Part shown: positions 25,263 to 32,301 of the stretch, one piece after another | Position numbering within the stretch: the stretch's first letter is position 1 | How the letters are laid out: every line of letters starts with the position of its first letter | Origin: Bauldia sp. | GTDB lineage: Bacteria; Pseudomonadota; Alphaproteobacteria; Rhizobiales; Kaistiaceae | Direction: 5' to 3' | DNA length: 32,301 bases | Assembly (NCBI GenBank): GCA_022841545.1 | Contig: JALHRF010000041.1 | Coordinates: forward strand, 1 to 32,301 | Notes under the pieces: model-generated | The model's database searches: none | Seen by the model: only the letters and a program-made list of their open reading frames with translations | What the model was told of the DNA's origin: nothing | Translations under genes and position numbers: made by a program

Positions 25263-25724
25263 TCACGCCTTCTCCAGCGCCAGAAGGGCGAGGAGGCGGT
25301 CCACCGCCTCGTCCACCGCGGCGGCGACGGGAGAAGACAGCCCCGCGCCGAGATCGAAACGCGCGGCCTCGATGGCGAGGACCTGACAGTGCCGGGGCAA
25401 TATGCCGAGGATGCGGGCGAGCTCGACCGATTCGACGAGGCCGATCGCATGCGAGGACATGGCGAACATCGGCCGCGGCAGTGGCCCGGCATTGGCGTCG
25501 AGGCTGTGGATCATGCCCGGGGTCGCGCCGGACAGGCAGGCATCGACGACGATGACGCGATCGCGTCCCTCCATCAGGTCGAGGAGCTTCGCCGCCTCGC
25601 CATCGGTCTCGACGACCTCGACATCCGCCGGGGCACGTTCGCCGAGACGCGCCGCGACGATGCGTCCGGCGGCATCGTCGCCCCGATCGGGATGGCCGAT
25701 GCCGATGATCAGGGTCGGAGCCAT
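25263..25724 (-). CDS. Hydrogenase maturation protease (HyaD/HycI family)
   Basis: The product has 153 residues from the ATG at 25724, preceded by GGGGAGGG; the frame runs open much further upstream through the large-subunit gene, but only from here is it protease-like. The start MAPTLIIGIGHPDRGDDAAG matches the family's G-x-G-N-x-x-x-x-D-x-x-G motif (H replaces N). Metal-site acidic and histidine residues follow in VVDACLSGATPGMI and SSHAIGLVE. It should remove the C-terminal tail of the large subunit once Ni is inserted. It begins 10 bp after the large-subunit gene and ends 6 bp before the hypA-like gene. Confidence 0.92.
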   Translation of the reverse strand: MAPTLIIGIGHPDRGDDAAGRIVAARLGERAPADVEVVETDGEAAKLLDLMEGRDRVIVVDACLSGATPGMIHSLDANAGPLPRPMFAMSSHAIGLVESVELARILGILPRHCQVLAIEAARFDLGAGLSSPVAAAVDEAVDRLLALLALEKA

Positions 25725-25734
25725 CGCCCTCCCC

Positions 25735-27024
25735 TCACCCGCGATCGATGCGGAGATCGAGAAAGTGGGTGGCGCAGGAGATGCAGGGATCGTAGTTCCG
25801 CACCGTCTGCTCGCAGCGATGGCGGAGCTCGTCGTCGGGCAGGTCGAGCCAGCCGCCGATGAGGAGCTTGAGGTCGTCCTCGACGCTCGCCTGGTTCTGC
25901 GAGGTGGGCGGGACGATGACCGCATCCTCGATCGTGCCGTCGTCGGCGAGCCGGTAGCGGTGCCAGAGCATGCCGCGCGGCGCCTCGGTGGCGGCATAGC
26001 CGGTGCCGGCGCGGGGCTCGGCGGCGACGAACGGCCGGTCCGGCTGCTCGTAGGCGTCGATGATGCGGAGCGCCTCCTCGCAGGCATAGAGCACCTCGAC
26101 GGCGCGGACGATGATGCTCTTGTAGGGATTGCTGCAGATGGGCGCGATGCCGGCCTCATGCGCCGCCTCGCGGCAGACCGGCGGCAGCTTGTCGAAATTC
26201 AGCCCGAAGCGGGCGAGCGGGCCGACGAGATAGTGGCCGCGGGCACGGAGCCTGGCCTGGAGCGCATTCGAATGCGGGACGTGGATCTCCTCGAAATGCG
26301 CGTCGTATTCCTGCGCGGTGATGTCGAGGCCGCGATTGGAGACGATGCGGCCCTCGTTGATCGGGTATTCGTGCGCGTGGCTGAGCGAGACCAGCTCGTA
26401 GTCACGGCTCCGATCGGGGAAGTCGAAGGTCGACACCCAGCGCACCGTCTCGAGCGCAAGGTCGCGCGCCCGCTTCAGTTCCTCCGTGATCTCCGCGAAG
26501 TCGCGCTTCCGCGGCGCCTTGTAGAAGCCGCCGACGCGGACATTGACCGGGTGGATCTCGCGGCCGCCGACCAGCGTCATCAATGCATTGCCGGTCTTTT
26601 TCAGCGCCAGCCCGCGCCTGACGATATCGGCATGGTCGCGGGCAAGCTCGATGGCGCCGGGATAGCCGAGGAAATCCGGCGCGTGGAGCATGTAGACGTG
26701 GAGGGTGTGGCTCTCGATCCACTCGCCGCAATAGAGCAGCCGGCGGAGCGCGCGAAGCTGGCCGCCGACGGTGATGCCGAGCGCGTCCTCCATCGCGTGG
26801 ACCGCGCTCATCTGGTAGGCGACCGGGCAGATGCCGCAGATGCGGGCTGTGATGTCCGGCGCCTCGGTATAGGCCCGGCCGCGGAGGAAAGCCTCGAAGA
26901 AGCGGGGCGGCTCGAAGATGCGAAGCTGCGCCTCGGTGACCGCCCCGTCCCGGATGACGACGGTCAGCGCGCCCTCGCCTTCCACCCGGGCGAGGTAGTC
27001 GACCTTGATCGTCTTAAGGGCCAT
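25735..27024 (-). CDS. hydA: Group 3b [NiFe] hydrogenase large (alpha) subunit
   Basis: A 429-residue catalytic subunit. The N-terminal [NiFe] ligands are C63 and C66 in the L1 motif [13 protein letters not shown]; the C-terminal ligands are C414 and C417 in the L2 motif DPCISCATH. Nine residues (FLDLRIDRG) follow H420 and would be the maturation peptide. The start ([20 protein letters not shown]) and motifs such as [15 protein letters not shown] are those of cytoplasmic F420-independent group 3b NADP-linked enzymes, and the hydBGD neighbours confirm the class. It catalyses reversible H2 oxidation/proton reduction and in some members sulfur reduction. The start overlaps the small-subunit gene by 11 bp. 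Confidence 0.96.
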   Translation of the reverse strand: MALKTIKVDYLARVEGEGALTVVIRDGAVTEAQLRIFEPPRFFEAFLRGRAYTEAPDITARICGICPVAYQMSAVHAMEDALGITVGGQLRALRRLLYCGEWIESHTLHVYMLHAPDFLGYPGAIELARDHADIVRRGLALKKTGNALMTLVGGREIHPVNVRVGGFYKAPRKRDFAEITEELKRARDLALETVRWVSTFDFPDRSRDYELVSLSHAHEYPINEGRIVSNRGLDITAQEYDAHFEEIHVPHSNALQARLRARGHYLVGPLARFGLNFDKLPPVCREAAHEAGIAPICSNPYKSIIVRAVEVLYACEEALRIIDAYEQPDRPFVAAEPRAGTGYAATEAPRGMLWHRYRLADDGTIEDAVIVPPTSQNQASVEDDLKLLIGGWLDLPDDELRHRCEQTVRNYDPCISCATHFLDLRIDRG

Positions 27025-27793
27025 GGCGGTCGGCCTCCTCGCGGAACGGCGCGGCGGCGGCGTTGAAGGTGCGGTAGACGCGGTGGATCGCGCCCTCGTT
27101 CATGCCGAGGCGGGCGAGTTCGCGCGACAGCGCGGCGACATTCGGCGTCTCCATCGGGCCGAAACATCCGTAGCAGCCGCGATCGTAGCCGGGGCAGATG
27201 GCGCCGCAGCCGGCATGGGTGACCGGTCCGAGGCAGGGCGTGCCGTGGGCGACGGTAACGCAGACATTGCCTTTCAACTTGCACTCGATGCAGACGCTGT
27301 GGGCGGGGGTCACCGGCTTCCGGCCGGCGAGGAAGGCGGACAGCACCTCGACGAGTTGGCGCTTGTCGATCGGGCAACCACGGAGCTCGAAATCAACCGG
27401 GACATGGGCGGCGATCGGCGTCGATGTGGCCAGCGTCGAGATGTACTCGGGATGGGCGTAGACGATGGACGTGAAGGCCGCGACATCGGCGAAGTTCCGG
27501 AGCGCCTGGATGCCCCCGGCAGTGGCGCAGGCGCCGATGGTGACGAGCGCCTTCGACTGGCGGCGGATCTCGCGGATGCGTTCGGCATCGTGCGCGGTCG
27601 TGACCGACCCCTCGACCAGCGACAGGTCGTAGGGGCCTTCGATCACCGTGCTGGTCGCCTCGGCGAAGTTGGCGATCTCGACCGCGCCGGCGACGGCGAG
27701 CAGGTCGTCCTCGCAATCGAGGAGCGTGAGCTGGCAGCCGTCGCATGAGGCGAACTTCCAGACCGCAAGCTTGGGCTTCCGTGACGCCGCCAC
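27014..27793 (-). CDS. hydD: Group 3b [NiFe] hydrogenase small (delta) subunit
   Basis: A 259-residue electron-transfer subunit. C17 and C20 ([12 protein letters not shown]) with GACATAGG and LRGCPIDK supply the proximal [4Fe-4S] cluster. A cysteine-rich C-terminal part ([51 protein letters not shown]) supplies the medial and distal clusters. There is no Tat signal peptide, so it is cytoplasmic, as expected for group 3. Its stop lies inside the large-subunit start (11-bp overlap), and the hydG stop is 1 bp upstream of its start. Confidence 0.95.
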   Translation of the reverse strand: MAASRKPKLAVWKFASCDGCQLTLLDCEDDLLAVAGAVEIANFAEATSTVIEGPYDLSLVEGSVTTAHDAERIREIRRQSKALVTIGACATAGGIQALRNFADVAAFTSIVYAHPEYISTLATSTPIAAHVPVDFELRGCPIDKRQLVEVLSAFLAGRKPVTPAHSVCIECKLKGNVCVTVAHGTPCLGPVTHAGCGAICPGYDRGCYGCFGPMETPNVAALSRELARLGMNEGAIHRVYRTFNAAAAPFREEADRHGP

Positions 27794-27794
27794 C

Positions 27795-28658
27795 TCAGAT
27801 CTCCCGCATGGCGATGCGCCGGCCGAGCCGCGCCCAGGTGGCGACCGGACCGTCCTTGCAGACGAAATCGCCGCCGAACTGGCAATGGCCGCAATGGCCG
27901 ATGGCGCACTTCATGTTGCGTTCCATCGAGATATGGATCGCCTCGGGCGGAACGCCACGCTTCAACAGCTCGATCGCGGCGAACCGCATCATCACCTCCG
28001 GCCCGCAGACCAGCGCGAGCGTTCGGGCGGGATCGAAGGCGGCGCGGGCGATGAGCGTGGTGACGACGCCGACATTGCCGCGCCAGTCGGTGCCGGCATG
28101 GTCGACCGTCACCTCGACCTCGAGGTCGAGCTGGCGCCGCCAGTGCTCGACCTCGGTACGGAACAGGATGTCGTCCGGGCCGCGCGCGCCGCACAGGAGC
28201 GCGATCCGGCCATAGCGCTTCCGTTCCGCGAAGAGCCGGTAGAGCGCGGGCCGGAGCGGCGCGAGGCCAAGGCCCCCCGCGATCACCACCACGTCTGATC
28301 CGGCCGCTTCCTCGACCGGCCAGCCTTTGCCGAACGGGCCGCGGACGCCGAGCATGTCGCCGGCACCAAGCCGGGCGAGCGCGGCGGAGACCTTGCCGAC
28401 CGAACGGATGGTGTGGACGAGGCGCTCGGGCCGCGCCGGATCGCCGCTGATGCTGATCGCGGCCTCGCCGACGCCGAAGGCGTAGAGCATGTTGAACTGG
28501 CCAGGGAGGAATTCGAAGCCGCCGTCACCCGCCTCGATCTCGATGGTCCACACATCGGACAGCTCGCGGCGGGCGCGCAGGACGCGGCGCGCCGCCGGCA
28601 GCATCGGGTCCGGCGCCCCGTCTCTCAGAAGCGGCTCAGCGAGACGTGCCATAGACAT
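27795..28658 (-). CDS. hydG: Hydrogenase gamma subunit, FAD/NAD(P)-binding oxidoreductase
   Basis: A 287-residue ferredoxin-NADP reductase-type subunit. The FAD domain contains [20 protein letters not shown]. The nucleotide-binding domain contains [20 protein letters not shown] and [20 protein letters not shown]. The C-terminal cysteines [20 protein letters not shown] bind a [2Fe-2S] cluster, as in dihydroorotate dehydrogenase PyrK and HydG. It passes electrons between NADP(H) and the Fe-S chain. The start at 28658 overlaps the cNMP-binding-protein gene by 23 bp; a second Met two codons later is equally possible. Confidence 0.95.
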   Translation of the reverse strand: MSMARLAEPLLRDGAPDPMLPAARRVLRARRELSDVWTIEIEAGDGGFEFLPGQFNMLYAFGVGEAAISISGDPARPERLVHTIRSVGKVSAALARLGAGDMLGVRGPFGKGWPVEEAAGSDVVVIAGGLGLAPLRPALYRLFAERKRYGRIALLCGARGPDDILFRTEVEHWRRQLDLEVEVTVDHAGTDWRGNVGVVTTLIARAAFDPARTLALVCGPEVMMRFAAIELLKRGVPPEAIHISMERNMKCAIGHCGHCQFGGDFVCKDGPVATWARLGRRIAMREI

Positions 28659-29100
28659 CGAGCATCTGAAGCCGGGTTGCCTGGAGCCGGTCGACGAGGA
28701 CCGGCACGAAACGCTGCATCATGGCATAGCCGACATCGTGATCGTCGTCGCACTTCTTGCGGAGGCACCGCGCATCGACGCCGATCGCGCGGACGAGATC
28801 GACGGCGCGGGCATCGTGCAGCCAGCGGTGGGGCGGCACCAGCCAGGAGACGCCGACGACATCACCCTCCCCGGCCGTCTGGAAGGCGACGACGTCCTTT
28901 CCCGGCACCGGCAGTTCCAGCACCACGCGGCCGTGGCGGAGAAGGTAGAACTCGTCGGCCGGGTCGCCGGCGCGGAACAGGTACTGGCCGGCGTCGAAGC
29001 GGACGTTCCGGGTGCAGCCGGCGATGAACCGGACGGTCTCTTCGTCGAGGCCGGCGAAGAACCGGTGCTCCCCGACAATGCGCTCCATGCCTTCGATCAT
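28636..29100 (-). CDS. Stand-alone cyclic-nucleotide-binding-domain protein in the hydrogenase operon
   Basis: A 154-residue protein consisting of one cNMP-binding-type beta barrel (residues ~12-120: FFAGLDEETVRFIAGCTRNV, FDAGQYLFRAGDPADEFYLL, HGRVVLELP, GEGDVVGVSWLVPPHRWLHD) and a C-terminal helix (MMQRFVPVLVDRLQATRLQM). There is no helix-turn-helix, so it is not a transcription factor. Its ATG overlaps the hydB stop by 4 bp and its end overlaps hydG by 23 bp, so it is made in step with the beta and gamma subunits. The typical RxA phosphate-binding arginine is replaced in the GVSWLVPP region, so cAMP binding is doubtful. A structural or regulatory subunit of the hydrogenase is the best inference. 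Confidence 0.87.
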   Translation of the reverse strand: MIEGMERIVGEHRFFAGLDEETVRFIAGCTRNVRFDAGQYLFRAGDPADEFYLLRHGRVVLELPVPGKDVVAFQTAGEGDVVGVSWLVPPHRWLHDARAVDLVRAIGVDARCLRKKCDDDHDVGYAMMQRFVPVLVDRLQATRLQMLDVYGTSR

Positions 29101-30224
29101 GTCGCCTCCCGCGCCGGCTCCGAACGGATGGCCCGCGCCTCTTCGGTGATATCGATGCCGACCGGACACCAGGTGATGCAGCGTCCGCAGCCGACACAGC
29201 CGGACGTGTCGAACTGATCCCACCAGGTCGCGAGCTTGTGGGTCATCCACTGGCGGTAACGCGACTTCGGCGAGGCGCGGACGCTGCCGCCATGGATGTA
29301 GGAGAAATCCATGGTGAAGCAGGAGTCCCAGCGCTCGGACCGCTCCGCGCTTGCGCCGCTGAAATCGCTGCTGTCCTCGGTGGTGGTGCAGAAGCAGGTC
29401 GGGCAAACCATGGTGCAGTTGGCGCAGGAGAGGCAACGCGCGGCGACATCGTCCCAGCGTGGGTGTTCGAGATTGGCAAGGAGAAGGTCGCGGATGCCAT
29501 TGGTATTCAGCGTCCGGCCCATGCCGGCAGCGGCGTTGGCGACCGCTGCATCGGCGGCCGCGAGATCGCCGGGCCCGGCCGAACGGGACGGGATCGCGGC
29601 GAGCACGGCGCGGCCGTCGTCGCTGCCGGTCTCGGCCAGGTAGACCCGCTCGCCGTCCAAGACGATCTCGGTCAGCGACAGGTCGAAGCCGGACTTCGCC
29701 CGCGGGCCGGTCTCCATCGAGACGCAGAAGCAGGTTCCGCCCGCCTCGCCGCAATTGACCGCGACGATGAATGCGTTCTCGCGGCGGGCCCGATAATCGG
29801 GGTTGGTGTACTGGCCCTCGATGAAAACCCGGTCCTGGATCGCCATCGCAGCGAGTTCGCAGGCGCGGACGCCGATGAAGGCAAAGCGCGGCGGCGGTTC
29901 GTCATCCCCCGCAAACGCCATCCCGTTCGCATCGCGGTCGACCCGCCACAGGGCCCGGCGCGGCGGGTGAAGGTACTTCTTCCAGGAGTGCGGGCCGACG
30001 ACGTAGCCGAACAGGGCGTCGTCGTCGCGGCGCTTGAGCCGGTAGGTCGCGGCTTCCTGCTCGTCGGTCCAGCCGGCGGGGAGATCGGCGACGCCGGCGA
30101 TGTCGTCATAGACGATGGCGCCGTCACGGAGCGTCGGCCCGCAGACGCGATAGCCGTCCGCGGCGAGCGCGGCGATGAGCGCATCAAGCCCGTCGCGCGT
30201 CAGAACCACCTTATCGGAGGACAT
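29097..30224 (-). CDS. hydB: Hydrogenase beta subunit with two [4Fe-4S] clusters
   Basis: A 375-residue Fe-S protein homologous to sulfhydrogenase beta subunit. Conserved parts are YVVGPHSWKKYLHPPRRALW, FAFIGVRACELAAMAIQDRV and the first-domain cysteines (NCGEAGGTCFCVSMETGP). Two ferredoxin-like cluster sites follow: CLSCANCTMVCPTCFCTTTE (about 265-284) and CVGCGRCITWCPVGIDITEE (near the C-terminus). The start at 30224 has a GGGGATAGGG ribosome-binding sequence. As the promoter-proximal gene of the operon it faces the intergenic region with the FNR-type box. It would link the HydGDA core to another electron carrier, perhaps ferredoxin or polysulfide. Confidence 0.95.
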   Translation of the reverse strand: MSSDKVVLTRDGLDALIAALAADGYRVCGPTLRDGAIVYDDIAGVADLPAGWTDEQEAATYRLKRRDDDALFGYVVGPHSWKKYLHPPRRALWRVDRDANGMAFAGDDEPPPRFAFIGVRACELAAMAIQDRVFIEGQYTNPDYRARRENAFIVAVNCGEAGGTCFCVSMETGPRAKSGFDLSLTEIVLDGERVYLAETGSDDGRAVLAAIPSRSAGPGDLAAADAAVANAAAGMGRTLNTNGIRDLLLANLEHPRWDDVAARCLSCANCTMVCPTCFCTTTEDSSDFSGASAERSERWDSCFTMDFSYIHGGSVRASPKSRYRQWMTHKLATWWDQFDTSGCVGCGRCITWCPVGIDITEEARAIRSEPAREAT

Positions 30225-30355
30225 GCCCTATCCCCGTTCACAGCTCGATCCGCATGATCCCACACTTCCCGGCGCGATCCGAACCGATTCCCGCCCGGCG
30301 CGGCCGCGCCGACCCGGCGTTCGCGAACAGACTGCCACGTTTCCACGCATCTGTT

Positions 30356-30369
30356 TTGAGCAATATCAA
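30356..30369. promoter_or_regulatory. FNR/FixK-type anaerobox between the hydrogenase and PFOR operons
   Basis: TTGAGCAATATCAA matches the TTGAT-N4-ATCAA consensus at nine of ten defined positions and TTGA-N6-TCAA perfectly. It lies about 90 bp upstream of the GltD-like start and 132 bp upstream of hydB, so it could serve either or both divergent promoters. No convincing -10 elements were assigned. The rest of the 228-bp gap shows no other recognised feature. Confidence 0.6.
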
Positions 30370-30452
30370 TGTGCGCCGTGGCGGCTGCGTGACAGGCTAC
30401 CCGAGTTTTCGCGACGCCCGGCACCACACCGGCGAAGAGTTGTGCCATCCTG

Positions 30453-32301
<1,849 letters not shown>

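Noticed and set aside
25402-27066. A 554-codon plus-strand frame antisense to the hydrogenase large subunit
   Set aside because: The minus strand encodes the L1 and L2 nickel-ligand motifs; the plus-strand frame has no domain.

Overview
The window is high-GC DNA read as alphaproteobacterial, probably Hyphomicrobiales (Rhizobiales). The basis is family recognition and not a search: a PodJ-like polarity protein with a CtrA-like box upstream, a TSUP exporter paired with a TIGR02186 (Alph_Pro_TM) protein, the PdeM/Lhr-type 'ligase-associated' DNA repair pair, and an FNR/FixK-type box. The genes suggest a facultative anaerobe with both fatty-acid oxidation and fermentative or H2 metabolism.

Layout, left to right. 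(1) 1-5.7 kb: a minus-strand beta-oxidation set (acyl-CoA dehydrogenase, GST-like protein, thiolase, and the 5' end of a FadB/FadJ-type multifunctional enzyme at the left edge). It is interrupted by a plus-strand EAL c-di-GMP phosphodiesterase gene and headed by a VapC/Phd-type toxin-antitoxin pair with a clear palindromic operator. (2) 5.9-9.2 kb: a 1090-residue PodJ-like coiled-coil/SEL1/peptidoglycan-binding membrane protein. (3) 9.2-12.4 kb: a Crp/Fnr-family regulator divergent from a secreted FGly-type arylsulfatase. (4) 12.7-14.7 kb: a TSUP permease translationally coupled to a TIGR02186 membrane protein, then a frameshifted, internally deleted TerC/Alx pseudogene. (5) 14.9-18.6 kb: pdeM and its DEXH helicase partner. 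A nested palindrome lies between them, and about 320 bp of palindromic repeats sit in frame inside the helicase gene. (6) 18.7-20.1 kb: a HemG-like flavodoxin and a lone sugar-type ABC ATPase.

(7) 20.3-30.2 kb: an 11-gene minus-strand operon for a group 3b (NADP-linked, 'sulfhydrogenase' type) [NiFe] hydrogenase, in transcription order hydB - cNMP-binding domain protein - hydG - hydD - hydA - maturation protease - hypA-like - hypF - hypC - hypD - hypE. Most junctions overlap or are a few bases apart. The HypA-like protein lacks the zinc-binding domain and no hypB is present. (8) 30.45 kb to the right edge: a divergent plus-strand pair, a GltD/NfnB-like NADPH oxidoreductase with a C-terminal bacterial ferredoxin domain, translationally coupled to the start of pyruvate:ferredoxin oxidoreductase (nifJ).

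The 228-bp region between the hydrogenase and PFOR operons holds a TTGA-N6-TCAA box. I infer that the two operons are a co-regulated anaerobic redox module: pyruvate oxidation reduces ferredoxin, the GltD-like protein exchanges electrons with NADP(H), and the group 3b hydrogenase disposes of or recovers NADPH electrons as H2. No stretch longer than 300 bp is empty. The longest non-CDS stretch (14385-14875) holds the TerC pseudogene and a hairpin.
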